Shown piece after piece: positions 30,011-38,954 of a DNA stretch of 64,000 bases; position 1 is the first letter of the stretch; each line of letters starts with the position of its first letter. The stretch is from Desulfovibrio desulfuricans (GTDB lineage Bacteria > Desulfobacterota > Desulfovibrionia > Desulfovibrionales > Desulfovibrionaceae). The notes below the pieces were generated by a model. The model saw only the letters and a list, made by a program, of their open reading frames with translations, was not told where the DNA came from and did not search any database. The position numbers and the translations under genes were made by a program. Location: contig NZ_CP036295.1 of assembly GCF_004801255.1 (NCBI RefSeq), positions 1,810,001 through 1,874,000 of the forward strand. The letters run 5' to 3'.

Positions 30011-30904
30011 TCAGGCCGCCCTGTTTACCGTGTAGTCGGCCAATGCCCGCAAAAAATCCGCCTCCGGCCCGTCAAACGAGGCCAGCGCCTTCTGGGCAGC
30101 CAGCGCCTGCTCACGCGCAAGTTCGCGGCTTTTTTCAAGCCCCAGCAGCGCGGGATAGGTGCTCTTGCCCTGCTCCTCGTCGCTGCCGGCCGGTTTGCCC
30201 AGGGTCGCGGTGTCGGACACGACGTCGAGTATATCGTCTGCAATCTGAAAGGCTACGCCAAGCGCAGCGCCATACGCGGCTATGGCCTCGCGGGCGGGTT
30301 GCTCCGCCCCGGCAAGTATGGCGCCGCACAGGCACGACGCCCGCAGGAGCGCCCCTGTCTTCATGGCGTGCACGGCGCGCATCTGCTCAAGCGTAATGGA
30401 GGTAGCGCCGGTATAGATCATGTCCCATTCCTGTCCGCCCACCATGCCGGAAGACCCCGCCGCCAGCGCAAGCTCGGCAACAGCCGCAAGCACGCGTTCC
30501 GGCGCTTCGGGGGTACGGCACATGACAACAAAGGCGTCGGTAAGCAGCCCGTCGCCAGCAAGAATGGCCGTGGCCTCGTCAAAGGCCTTGTGGTTTGAGG
30601 GCTTGCCGCGGCGCAGGTCGTCGTCGTCCATGGCGGGCAGGTCGTCGTGAATAAGCGAATAGGTGTGGATCATCTCGATGGAAGCGGCAAAAGGCATTGC
30701 CCGCTGCGGCGAAAGGCCGCACAGCGCCGCCGTGCTCAGGCACAAAACCGGCCGCAGGCGCTTGCCCCCGGCCTGAAGACTGTACAGCATGGAATCCTTG
30801 AGCCTCTGGGGCATGTCGCGCCCGTCAAGGCAGGTGGCCAGATAGGCTTCCACATCCTTGCCCCGCGCGTGCAGCAGGGCCTTCATGTCAGCAACGCACA
30901 TCAT
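30011..30904 (-). CDS. ispA: Polyprenyl synthetase (farnesyl/geranylgeranyl diphosphate synthase)
   Basis: This 297-residue trans-prenyltransferase extends allylic diphosphates with isopentenyl diphosphate. The first aspartate-rich motif lies in HDDLPAMDDDDLRRG and the second in QIADDILDV. Length and neighbours (xseB before, dxs after) match the common ispA locus. Whether the main product is C15 or C20 cannot be decided from sequence alone. Products feed undecaprenyl phosphate (needed by MraY/MurG here) and quinones. Confidence 0.95.
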   Translation of the reverse strand: MMCVADMKALLHARGKDVEAYLATCLDGRDMPQRLKDSMLYSLQAGGKRLRPVLCLSTAALCGLSPQRAMPFAASIEMIHTYSLIHDDLPAMDDDDLRRGKPSNHKAFDEATAILAGDGLLTDAFVVMCRTPEAPERVLAAVAELALAAGSSGMVGGQEWDMIYTGATSITLEQMRAVHAMKTGALLRASCLCGAILAGAEQPAREAIAAYGAALGVAFQIADDILDVVSDTATLGKPAGSDEEQGKSTYPALLGLEKSRELAREQALAAQKALASFDGPEADFLRALADYTVNRAA

Positions 30905-30907
30905 CGC

Positions 30908-31168
30908 CTATTCCGCCTCCTCTTCTGCGTTCAGCCCGCCATCGGCCACTGCTCGCGTCTGCAGCGGCTGCGCCTGACCATCCTGCCAGACCTCAAGCTC
31001 GTGACGGGCTTTTTCCAGCTGCTCGCGGCAATAGCGTGAGCAGGCAGCACCTTCCTTATACAGAGCCATGCCCTTTTCCAGAGGCAGATCGCCGTTTTCG
31101 AGCGCCGCCACAATTTCCTGAAGCCGGGCCATCTTTTTTTCAAAAGTATTGTCAGTTTTGGCGCTCAT
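30908..31168 (-). CDS. xseB: Exodeoxyribonuclease VII small subunit
   Basis: XseB (86 residues) forms the helical small subunit of exonuclease VII, which degrades single-stranded DNA from either end. The family core is FEKKMARLQEIVAALENG, DLPLEKGMALYKEG and a following helix; the tail is acidic. It overlaps the M23 peptidase gene by 4 bases (ATGA) and precedes ispA by 3 bases. Its partner xseA is split from it by the peptidase gene. Confidence 0.94.
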   Translation of the reverse strand: MSAKTDNTFEKKMARLQEIVAALENGDLPLEKGMALYKEGAACSRYCREQLEKARHELEVWQDGQAQPLQTRAVADGGLNAEEEAE

Positions 31169-32094
31169 GGATTTTTTTCCTTAACGGCGTTGGCGGTGGT
31201 CAAAAAAGGCTGCGGGTCAACCGACTCGCCCTGCACCATGAGTGAAAGATGCAGATGCGGCCCGGTCACGCGCCCGGTAGCGCCAACCAGCCCCACAACC
31301 TGGCCCTTGCGCACCTTGTCGCCATTTTGCACCAGTATTTCAGAGAGGTGCAGATACGCGGTAAACACCCCTTCGCCGTGATTGATGTACACTACATTAC
31401 CAGAGAAGTACAAATTACCCGTAAGCCCCACCTGGCCGTCTGCGCAGGCAAGTACCGGCTGCCCCTGCGGGCCGCGCAGATCAAGCCCCTTGTGCACGCC
31501 GCGCGGCTGGCCGTTGAACACTCGCTTGAGTCCGTACAGGCTTGAGACGTCGCCGGGCACAGGCCGCACAAAGGGCAAAACCCACAAACGTTCAGGCAGG
31601 CGCTGGGCCAGCGCCTGACGCACAAGCTCCCTGTCGGCCTTGATGCGCGCCATCTCAGCCGCCGGAGGGTCAACGTATTTTTTATCCACAGTGATCTTTT
31701 GCACCGGGCGGTCTTTGTCAAAAAAAGTAATTTGGCGGGTCGCCGCTGGGGCATCCTTGCCGTTGCCCGTGGCCACGGCAAGATCGCGCGCCGATTCTTT
31801 TTCTTCCAGCGGCACGGGCAGCAGCATGACAGCCTGCCAGCGGGGGGTAGCCCCGGCAGCAGTGTTGGTGCTCACCTGCTCGGCCCTGGCCTCATAGGTT
31901 TTGCCCAGCCAACGGAAAGTAAACGTCTTGGCAGGCGCGTTGCTGACCGCCAAAGCGGGAAAGGCGTCGCCCCTGGCTACGGACTCTGGCGCGTCAAGTA
32001 TGAGCGAGGGCGCAGCCAGCGCGGCAGTCCCTCCCAGACAGATGCTCCACGTCAGCAGCGCCATGATGAGGCGTACAGGCACAGATACGGACAT
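31165..32094 (-). CDS. Exported M23-family (LytM-type) peptidase
   Basis: This 309-residue protein has a signal peptide (LIMALLTWSICLGGTAALA), an N-terminal domain of about 130 residues and a C-terminal M23 domain. The zinc ligands look complete: HKGLD (HxxxD) near residue 215, AYLHLSE, and the HLH of TGPHLHLSL. It should be an active periplasmic endopeptidase acting on peptidoglycan cross-links. The ATG at 32094 (MSVSVPVRL) follows the xseA stop by one base; an upstream in-frame start would lie inside xseA. Its placement between xseA and xseB couples it to nuclease genes without an obvious reason. Confidence 0.92.
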   Translation of the reverse strand: MSVSVPVRLIMALLTWSICLGGTAALAAPSLILDAPESVARGDAFPALAVSNAPAKTFTFRWLGKTYEARAEQVSTNTAAGATPRWQAVMLLPVPLEEKESARDLAVATGNGKDAPAATRQITFFDKDRPVQKITVDKKYVDPPAAEMARIKADRELVRQALAQRLPERLWVLPFVRPVPGDVSSLYGLKRVFNGQPRGVHKGLDLRGPQGQPVLACADGQVGLTGNLYFSGNVVYINHGEGVFTAYLHLSEILVQNGDKVRKGQVVGLVGATGRVTGPHLHLSLMVQGESVDPQPFLTTANAVKEKNP

Positions 32095-32095
32095 A

Positions 32096-33613
32096 TCAGC
32101 TCTTCCGTCCTTGTTTTTGGGCAACCTGTGCGACTTCTGACGCGGCGGATCGTTCCGCATCCGGCTGCACCTTGCTAACCACGGCGGCAAGGCTGCCGTC
32201 CGCCAGCCGCACAGATATGGCGCTGCCCACAGGGGCTGCCGCTACCGAGCGCAGCAAACCGCCATCCGCGCCGCGCACCAGCGCATAGCCCCGTTTGAGC
32301 GGTGCAAGCGGGTTGGCCGCCGACAGCGCAAATTCCAGTTTATCCAGCTCGCGCCCCGAACGGGCGAGCATTTCCTGCTCTGCCGTTTGCAGACGCTGGT
32401 GAGCGGCATCAAGCCGTTGCTGTTGGGCTGTCAGCAGGCGCGGCATGGCTGCCGCCATATTGGCCGCAAGCGCGTCAACCCTGCTGGCCAGCAAGTCCAG
32501 CCGCGCCGGGCTCAGGGCTGTCCGCAGCGCACGTGCAAGGCGGTCGCGCCGGGCTTCGACGCTTTCGACCCACTGCAGGGCGGCCCGCTGCAGGCGGTGG
32601 TGCAGGCCTTCAAGCTGTTCCCAAAGGCGGGCCTGATGCCGCATGGGCGAAAACCAGCGCAGGGCGCTTTCGTACTGGGCAAGACGTTGCCCCGCCGTTT
32701 CAAGCCGCCGCCGTGCGGCACGCACCAGGGCTGCCTCCGCCTCGTCCACCAGCTGAAAAAGTTCGGCCCGCGCGGGCCAGAGCAGTTGCGCCGCGTGCGA
32801 GGGCGTTGCCGCGCGCAAATCTGCCGTCATGTCGGCAAGGGTAACGTCCACCTCATGCCCGATGCCCGCCAGCACCGGCAGGCGCGACTCAAATACGGCC
32901 TCGGCCACGGCCTCTTCATTAAAGGCCCACAGGTCTTCCAGCGAGCCGCCGCCGCGCACCAGCACGATAACCTGCGCCCAGCCCTGCTCGTTGGCCTGCT
33001 GCAGCGCCCGCACAATGGCCGGGGCGGCCTCAGCCCCCTGCACCAGAGCCGGAAACAGACGGATGCGCGCCCCGCTGCCACGGCTGGACGCCAGCTCCAT
33101 AAAATCGTGAATGGCCGCGCCCGTTGGCGAGGTGATGAGCGCCACCCGCTGCGGATCGTGCGGCAGGGGCCGCTTGCGCTCGCGGTTGAAATATCCCAGA
33201 GCCGCCAGCTTGCGCTTGCTGGCCTCAAAGGCCTGCGCCAACAGCCCCTCGCCCGCTGGCTGCATCAGCTCCACGGCCAGCTGGTACTGCCCGCGCGGGG
33301 CATACAGCGTGATGCGCCCGGCGCACAGCACATCAAGGCCGTTGCGCAAAAGCTCCAGCGGCGACGGGCGCGGCGAATCAAAGACCTCGCCCGTCAGCGG
33401 GTCAAAGCCCTGGCTGGTCTGCCGCTGCATGTGGCGAAACCACACGCACTGCAACTGGGCGTCCGCATCCTTGAGCGTAAAGTAGACGTGCCCCGAGTTG
33501 GGACGGGTAAGGTTGGTCACCTCGCCCCGCACCCAGACAAAGGGAAAACGCCCCTCGAGCGTTTTGCGCAGCTGCTCCGTAAGCTCACGGACAGACAGTA
33601 TGGCTTCCTGCAT
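32096..33613 (-). CDS. xseA: Exodeoxyribonuclease VII large subunit
   Basis: XseA (505 residues) is the catalytic subunit of exonuclease VII. The N-terminal OB fold carries VWVRGEVTNLTRPNSGHVYF, the catalytic domain has DVTLADM and VLVRGGGSLEDLWAF, and a long coiled coil with C-terminal segment ends in RGYALVRG. It heads the run xseA-M23-xseB-ispA-dxs, all within 4 bases of each other, which is almost certainly one operon. Confidence 0.95.
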   Translation of the reverse strand: MQEAILSVRELTEQLRKTLEGRFPFVWVRGEVTNLTRPNSGHVYFTLKDADAQLQCVWFRHMQRQTSQGFDPLTGEVFDSPRPSPLELLRNGLDVLCAGRITLYAPRGQYQLAVELMQPAGEGLLAQAFEASKRKLAALGYFNRERKRPLPHDPQRVALITSPTGAAIHDFMELASSRGSGARIRLFPALVQGAEAAPAIVRALQQANEQGWAQVIVLVRGGGSLEDLWAFNEEAVAEAVFESRLPVLAGIGHEVDVTLADMTADLRAATPSHAAQLLWPARAELFQLVDEAEAALVRAARRRLETAGQRLAQYESALRWFSPMRHQARLWEQLEGLHHRLQRAALQWVESVEARRDRLARALRTALSPARLDLLASRVDALAANMAAAMPRLLTAQQQRLDAAHQRLQTAEQEMLARSGRELDKLEFALSAANPLAPLKRGYALVRGADGGLLRSVAAAPVGSAISVRLADGSLAAVVSKVQPDAERSAASEVAQVAQKQGRKS

Positions 33614-33664
33614 GGTGCTCCGTGCAAGGCAGATATTGAGGCCTTGCTGGGGCTGCGTTGTCGA

Positions 33665-33686
33665 AAGGGCGCTGTACGCGCCCCTT
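33665..33686 (-). terminator. Possible hairpin terminator after proS
   Basis: GGGCGC (33667-33672) pairs with GCGCCC (33678-33683), flanked by A and T pairs, in the 190-base gap between proS and xseA. No long T-run is seen. Its position fits an end to the proS message. Confidence 0.35.
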
Positions 33687-33804
33687 CAACAATACTGGTC
33701 AGCCCGGTCCCCCCCCAGCGCGCATGACGCCGGTTGCCCGGCCCAATGCTGGAGGCGGGGGATTTAAAGGCCAGGAATGTTCTCTTGCCTATCTGTTGGC
33801 AGCG

Positions 33805-35535
33805 TTACCCCTGCTGCTGTTCCCAGCCTTCGCGCACCTTGGCGGCCCAGGCCGTAAAGGCTTCCGTCATGGCGTCGGCGGGCAGCTCGCCCTTTTCGCC
33901 GCTGCGGCGGTCCTTGCATTCCACAATACCCTTGGCAAGGCCCTTGCCGCCCACCACGAGCTGCATGGGGATACCCAGCAAATCCGCATCCTTGAACTTG
34001 ACGCCGGGACGTTCGTCGCGGTCGTCCATCAGTACATCCACGCCCATATCCCTGAGCATGGCGTAGATCTGCTCGACCTTGGCGGTGACCTCGTCGTTGC
34101 GCGGGTCAAGGTTGAGCAGGATGCAGTCGTAAGGGGCCAGCGGCGGCGGAAACACAATGCCGTGCTCGTCGTTGTTCTGCTCGATGGCTGCTGCGGCCAC
34201 GCGCGAAACGCCGATGCCGTAGCAGCCCATGATCATGATCTGTTCCTTGCCGTTTTCGTCAAGGAATGCGGCGTGCATGGCGTCGCTGTATTTGCGGCCA
34301 AGCATGAACACGTGGCCCACTTCGATGCCGCGCGTAAGCTCGATGCGCCCCCCGCAGCGGGGGCACTTGTCCTCGGGGGTGATGGCGCGCAGATCGGCCC
34401 AGGCAGCAACGGCAGCGTCGCGCTTGAGGTCCACATGTACAAGATGGGCGTCGGCGGCGTTGGCCCCGACCACATAATCCGTACCCGCCTGCAGCTCGGC
34501 ATCGGCGTAAACGGGGACGCCCAGCCCCACAGGCCCGGCAAAGCCCACGGGGGCCTTGGTCAGCTCCTGCACGGTGGCGGCGTCTGCCATCACCACATCC
34601 TGCGCGGCAAGCAGGTTTTTGAGCTTGATGTCGTTTACTTCGCGGTCGCCGCGCACAAGCACGGCCACGGGCTTGCCGTCCACCCTGAAGAGCATGGTCT
34701 TGACCACAGTGGACGCGGCCACGCCAAGCAGGGCCGCCACTTCTTCAACCGTATGCGCGTTGGGGGTGGCTACCTTTTCTGCCGGGGCGCAGGCCTGGGT
34801 GCAGGGCTGTCCGTTCCAGACCACCTCGGCGCGCTCGACGTTGGCCGCGTAGTCGCAGTGGTGGCAAAAGGCGATGGTATCCTCGCCCGTATCGGCCAGC
34901 ACCATGAATTCGTGCGAAAAGTTGCCGCCGATGGAGCCGGAGTCGGCCTCCACAGGGCGGAACTTGAGCCCAAGGCGCTGGAAAATACGCTTGTAGGCAG
35001 CGTGACAGGCCCAGTAATTCTGCTTTGAGCCTTCTTCGGTGGCGTCAAAGGAGTAGCCGTCCTGCATGATAAATTCGCGCCCGCGCATAAGGCCGAACCG
35101 GGGGCGGATTTCGTCGCGAAACTTGGTCTGTATCTGGTACAGGCGCACGGGCAGCTGGCGGTACGAGCGCACTTCGCCGCGCACGAGGTCGGTGATGACT
35201 TCTTCGTGCGTGGGGCCAAGGCAGTATTCGCGCTCGTTGCGGTCCCTGAAGCGCAGCAGTTCCTTGCCGTAGTGCTCCCAGCGACCCGATTCTTTCCACA
35301 GGTCGGCGGGCTGCACCATGGGCATCAGCAGCTCTTCAAAATTGGCGACGGCCATTTCTTCGCGCACAACGCGGCTTATTTTTTCAATTACCCGCAGGCC
35401 CAGCGGCAGATAGGTGTACATGCCCGAAGTAAGCCTGCGCACCATACCGGCACGCAGCAAAAGCTTGTGGCTGATTACTTCGGCATCGGCCGGGGATTCC
35501 TTGAGGGTGGGAATATAGCAGTTGCTGAAACGCAT
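33805..35535 (-). CDS. proS: Prolyl-tRNA synthetase (bacterial type with editing domain)
   Basis: ProRS (576 residues) charges tRNA-Pro. Class II motifs are present: motif 1 around [15 protein letters not shown], motif 2 around [17 protein letters not shown] and motif 3 near GCYGIGVSR. An INS editing domain of about 170 residues (about 225-395) lies between motifs 2 and 3, marking the prokaryote-type enzyme that clears Ala-tRNA-Pro. A zinc-type CPRCGG lies after the editing domain. Its start overlaps the ispG stop by one base (TAATG). Confidence 0.96.
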   Translation of the reverse strand: MRFSNCYIPTLKESPADAEVISHKLLLRAGMVRRLTSGMYTYLPLGLRVIEKISRVVREEMAVANFEELLMPMVQPADLWKESGRWEHYGKELLRFRDRNEREYCLGPTHEEVITDLVRGEVRSYRQLPVRLYQIQTKFRDEIRPRFGLMRGREFIMQDGYSFDATEEGSKQNYWACHAAYKRIFQRLGLKFRPVEADSGSIGGNFSHEFMVLADTGEDTIAFCHHCDYAANVERAEVVWNGQPCTQACAPAEKVATPNAHTVEEVAALLGVAASTVVKTMLFRVDGKPVAVLVRGDREVNDIKLKNLLAAQDVVMADAATVQELTKAPVGFAGPVGLGVPVYADAELQAGTDYVVGANAADAHLVHVDLKRDAAVAAWADLRAITPEDKCPRCGGRIELTRGIEVGHVFMLGRKYSDAMHAAFLDENGKEQIMIMGCYGIGVSRVAAAAIEQNNDEHGIVFPPPLAPYDCILLNLDPRNDEVTAKVEQIYAMLRDMGVDVLMDDRDERPGVKFKDADLLGIPMQLVVGGKGLAKGIVECKDRRSGEKGELPADAMTEAFTAWAAKVREGWEQQQG

Positions 35536-36608
35536 TACTGTGATTCCTTTTCGTTGAGCAGTTGTTGCAGTTCTTCCATAAAAGCCGCCAGCAGGGCATC
35601 CTGCCCCTTGACCGAGCGGATGACCTCGCCCTTGCGAAATATGATGCCCTTGTCGCGCCCGCCAGCAACGCCCAGATCGGCCTCGCGGGCCTCGCCGGGT
35701 CCGTTGACCACGCAGCCCATGACCGCCACCTTGATGTCGGCCTTGGAGGTCGCCAGGCGGTCTTCCACCGCGCGCGCGAGCGAAAAAAGGTCAATCTCCG
35801 TGCGCCCGCAGGTGGGGCACGATATGATCTCCGGCCCACGCGAGCGCAGACCAAGGGCACGCAGAATTTCCCACGCCACGGTTACTTCTTCCGCCGGGTC
35901 GGCGGTGAGCGAAACGCGCAGGGTGTCTCCAATGCCCTCGTGCAGCAAGATACCCAGCCCCACGGCGGATTTGACCGTGCCGCGCATGAGCCCCCCCGCC
36001 TCGGTCACGCCGATGTGCAGCGGGTAATCGCACACTTCTGCAAGCTTGCGGTACGAGGCGATGGTATCGAGCACCGATGAAGACTTGAGCGAAATTTTGG
36101 TGTCGTAAAATCCACGGGCCTCAAGCATGCGCACATGGCCCAACGCGCTCTCGACCAGCGCCTCGGGGCAGGGGCCGCCGTACTGCTGCAGCAGGCGCTT
36201 TTCAACCGAGCCGGAGTTGACCCCCACGCGAATAACCGCGCCATGGGCCTTGGCGGCATCTACCACGCGGTCGACATGCTCCCTTGGGCCAATATTGCCG
36301 GGGTTGATGCGCAGGCCCTCAAGCCCGGCCTCAAGCGAAGCCACGGCAAGGCGGTAGTCAAAGTGGATATCCGCAATAAGCGGCAGGCGCGTACCGGCGC
36401 GGATGGCGTGCAGGGCCGCAACAGCAGCCTCGTCGGGCACGGCCACGCGCACGGCCTCGCAGCCGCGAGCTTCAAGGCGCGCAATCTGCGCCAGCGTGGC
36501 CTCGGCATCGCGGGTATCGGTATTGGTCATGCTCTGCACCATCACAGGTGCGCCGCCGCCAATGGAAAGCCCGCCCAGTTTGATGGCGCGGGTTGTGCGC
36601 TTGTGCAT
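35535..36608 (-). CDS. ispG: 4-hydroxy-3-methylbut-2-enyl diphosphate synthase (flavodoxin/ferredoxin)
   Basis: IspG/GcpE (357 residues) reductively opens MEcPP to HMBPP in the DXP pathway using a [4Fe-4S] cluster. The N-terminal TIM barrel begins with [16 protein letters not shown], and the C-terminal cluster domain has [10 protein letters not shown] and [10 protein letters not shown] cysteines. The start has GAGAGGGAAGC upstream. It complements dxs in this window, and coupling to proS is common in this lineage. Confidence 0.96.
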   Translation of the reverse strand: MHKRTTRAIKLGGLSIGGGAPVMVQSMTNTDTRDAEATLAQIARLEARGCEAVRVAVPDEAAVAALHAIRAGTRLPLIADIHFDYRLAVASLEAGLEGLRINPGNIGPREHVDRVVDAAKAHGAVIRVGVNSGSVEKRLLQQYGGPCPEALVESALGHVRMLEARGFYDTKISLKSSSVLDTIASYRKLAEVCDYPLHIGVTEAGGLMRGTVKSAVGLGILLHEGIGDTLRVSLTADPAEEVTVAWEILRALGLRSRGPEIISCPTCGRTEIDLFSLARAVEDRLATSKADIKVAVMGCVVNGPGEAREADLGVAGGRDKGIIFRKGEVIRSVKGQDALLAAFMEELQQLLNEKESQ

Positions 36609-36633
36609 GCTTCCCTCTCAAAAATATCATGGA

Positions 36634-36654
36634 GCTGCGGCCACAGGCCGCAGC
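36634..36654 (-). other. Hairpin in the ispG leader
   Basis: GCTGCGGCC and GGCCGCAGC (36634-36642 with 36646-36654) form a perfect 9-bp stem with a 3-base loop, 26-46 bases upstream of the ispG start codon. It could affect mRNA stability or initiation. No T-run follows. Confidence 0.4.
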
Positions 36655-37022
36655 GTTCCGTAAACGAATCTTGTATGCTATTTCCCCTTGCAAGCCAAGT
36701 GCGCCGACAGGCTGCGGCGTACGCCGTTTGCCCCCCCCCAGCAACCACAGGTAGTAAAAATTTTGCCTGCGCCCGCCTGCCCGGCAATGGGAAAAAGTTA
36801 ACTCTGGAACGTGTCTTGCAAAGTTTTTGACCAAAGGCCGCGTGCAGACGTTTTTTCCGTCTGCACTCAAGTTTGCGGCCATCATGACGATAAGAATAAG
36901 GAATAGAGCTGCACCCAAGGCTGCGGGCAACGGCCCAAACGCGCCGGCAGACGGCCTGCAACATGGCAGGGCGTATCCCGCCGCACCGCACAGGGCGCTC
37001 GCGAACACTTATTGGGGTTTAT
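36655..37022. other. Divergent gap between ispG and the FlgO-like cassette
   Basis: No gene is seen. A nested inverted repeat at 36836-36880 is the main structure: GTGCAGACG/CGTCTGCAC around a T-rich loop, within outer arms GGCCGC/GCGGCC. Promoters for both sides must lie here but no clean pair of hexamers was identified. Confidence 0.45.
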
Positions 37023-37697
37023 ATGCATATCATGCCGCGTCTGCTTATACTTTGCGCACTGTTGCTGCCGCTCGTACCCGGCTGCACCAAGAGTGGCCCG
37101 TCGGCCCTTTCGCCCGGCTACACTGATGCCGTGGAGCTCAAGCTCAAAAGCCGCGAGCTGGCCGAGCAGATGCTGGCCACCATGCCCAACGACGCTATAC
37201 AGGGTTTTGTGGCCATGCCCACGGCTTTTGTTAACCAGAACAACACCTCGCAAAGTTCGCCCATGGGCAGGCTTATGGCCGAATCGCTGTTTTACGAATT
37301 TAACCAGCGGGGCTTTCCCACGCGTGAATACAGGCTCAACGGCGTCATCAACGTGCAGGGCGGGCGTGATGATCTTGCCCTTGCAGCCAACCAGATGGTC
37401 TCCACCACCGGGCAAAAGTGGGCTGCGGTGGTTGTGGGCACATATTATGTAGACAAGGACGCCACCTTTATCAATGCGCGCCTCGTTCGTACCAGTGATG
37501 GCCTTGTGCTGCGCACGGGCCAGCTTGTGCTGGTAAATACGCCCATAGTGGAGCGCATGGCGCAGGCAGACACGCCCCCGCCGGTCAAGACAGCCGACAA
37601 CAGCTCCGCAGCAAAGGCCAGACCAGCCCCAACCTCGCTCTACACGCCTGCCAGCAGCATCAGCAGCGGCACGCTTACTATCAAACAAGGCCGGTAA
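37023..37697 (+). CDS. FlgO-like lipoprotein
   Basis: This 224-residue protein begins with a lipoprotein signal (LLILCALLLPLVPGC; lipid-bearing cysteine at about 21). The body fits the FlgO family: a helical lead-in, then MGRLMAESLFYEFNQRGF and strands around VVVGTYYVDKDATFINARLV. FlgO proteins are known from Vibrio as outer-membrane proteins tied to flagellum stability, but many members are not flagellar. The tail is Pro/Ser/Ala-rich. ATG 37023 was chosen because it directly precedes the signal sequence. It is the first gene of a three-gene set (gaps of 13 and 8 bases). Confidence 0.8.
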   Translation: MHIMPRLLILCALLLPLVPGCTKSGPSALSPGYTDAVELKLKSRELAEQMLATMPNDAIQGFVAMPTAFVNQNNTSQSSPMGRLMAESLFYEFNQRGFPTREYRLNGVINVQGGRDDLALAANQMVSTTGQKWAAVVVGTYYVDKDATFINARLVRTSDGLVLRTGQLVLVNTPIVERMAQADTPPPVKTADNSSAAKARPAPTSLYTPASSISSGTLTIKQGR

Positions 37698-37710
37698 CGC
37701 CGGAATTGCC

Positions 37711-38070
37711 ATGAAAACATTGTTAAACAACATTTGCGCACTCTGCCTTGCAGTATCGGCAGCCCTGCCCCTGGCGGCGCTGCCGTCGGCCCCGGCCCTG
37801 GCGGACAGCATGTCGACCTACAGCGGCCAGAGCGCTTCTGACGCACAGGCAAAGCGCGAGGCAACGGACCGGGCCAACTACCTTTACGACGCCAACAAGC
37901 ACAGCCTGGCCTATCTTGACCAGGCCCGGCAGTTTCGTGAACAGGGACGTTATGAACTTGCGCGGCAGCGGTATCTTCAGGCTCTCTCCATTTGCGCTGA
38001 CGACCAGACCCTGTCTGTCATCAAAAGAGAGCTGTCTGGCATTGAACTGCTTTTGCGCACCATGCGCTGA
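37711..38070 (+). CDS. Small exported protein with TPR-like helical region
   Basis: This 119-residue protein has a signal peptide (cleavage likely after APALA, about residue 31) and a helical body. ANKHSLAYLDQARQF followed by GRYELARQRYLQALSI looks like one and a half tetratricopeptide-type repeats. It is expected in the periplasm. It sits between two FlgO-like genes, starting 13 bases after the first and ending 8 bases before the second, which suggests a joint complex. No more precise function can be read. Confidence 0.78.
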   Translation: MKTLLNNICALCLAVSAALPLAALPSAPALADSMSTYSGQSASDAQAKREATDRANYLYDANKHSLAYLDQARQFREQGRYELARQRYLQALSICADDQTLSVIKRELSGIELLLRTMR

Positions 38071-38078
38071 GGATTGAC

Positions 38079-38687
38079 ATGAACCGCTTTTTTATCACCA
38101 TTCTTGTACTTGCGGCCCTGCTGTTTCCCCTTACGGCAGCGGCGGCGGGCAATGTGCCCAAGGCGGCAGAAAGCCTCGCCAAACAGCTTGACGAGCAGCT
38201 CATGATGCGTTTTTCGGGCGACAGCCAGGACATGAGCCGCAAGGACCGCGAATCCCTGGCCAGGGCGCGCATCATGATCATGGGCACTACCCCCGTGAAC
38301 ATCAACAACCTTGACGAGGCCTCGCCCCTGGCCCGCCAGATGACGGAAGAAATCTCGCGCTGGCTCATCAATGCGGGCTACCGATTTCAGGAGCTGCGCA
38401 AGGGCCGCGACATACGCTTTGACAAGCTCAAGGGCGAGTTTATCCTCACCCGCGACGTGCGCCAGCTTTCCAGCTCCAGCGGCACAAGCCAGGCCGTGCT
38501 GGCGGGCACGTACATTGCCACCAGCGAGCAGGTGCGCTTCAGCATCCGCCTTATCCACACCTCAAGCAACGAGGTGCTGGCCATGGCCACGGCCACGGTG
38601 CCCATTACGGACGATCTGCGCCCCCTGGTGCGCGAGGCGGGCCCCGGCGACGGCCTGACGCCCACCGTGCGCACGCGCCTGCAGTAG
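38079..38687 (+). CDS. FlgO-like exported protein
   Basis: This 202-residue protein has a signal peptide (FFITILVLAALLFPLTAAAA) without a lipobox and a FlgO-like body. LARQMTEEISRWLINAGYRF and VLAGTYIATSEQVRFSIRLI line up with the same regions of the lipoprotein two genes upstream, so the two look like ancient duplicates with different anchoring. It probably acts with that lipoprotein in the outer membrane or periplasm. No flagellar gene is in this window to test a motility role. Confidence 0.8.
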   Translation: MNRFFITILVLAALLFPLTAAAAGNVPKAAESLAKQLDEQLMMRFSGDSQDMSRKDRESLARARIMIMGTTPVNINNLDEASPLARQMTEEISRWLINAGYRFQELRKGRDIRFDKLKGEFILTRDVRQLSSSSGTSQAVLAGTYIATSEQVRFSIRLIHTSSNEVLAMATATVPITDDLRPLVREAGPGDGLTPTVRTRLQ

Positions 38688-38762
38688 CTCGCCCTTGCTG
38701 CGGGTGATCGTAGTATGGCCCGCAGGCTTCTTGCTTCACTTGCGCTTTGCGTCTATAACATG

Positions 38763-38806
38763 CCCGCGCCTGTCTGCATGACGGCGCGGGTTGCCTTTGG
38801 GGCAAC
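38763..38806 (+). terminator. Hairpin pair after the FlgO-like cassette
   Basis: CCCGCGCC (38763-38770) pairs with GGCGCGGG (38783-38790); a second small stem, GTTGCC/GGCAAC, follows at once (38790-38806). They lie about 75 bases after the last gene. The T-run is weak. Confidence 0.5.
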
Positions 38807-38954
38807 GCATGGTTCCTGATTCCGTCTTGCCCGCAAGGGCAAAACCGTAGCTGATTTCTGAACCCAGGCCGCCGACGCTTTCGGCTGCCAGACCCGCGCG
38901 GGCACGCCGCCCACTGCGGGCTATACGCTTTTTTGCGCACGGCAAGGAGACAAC

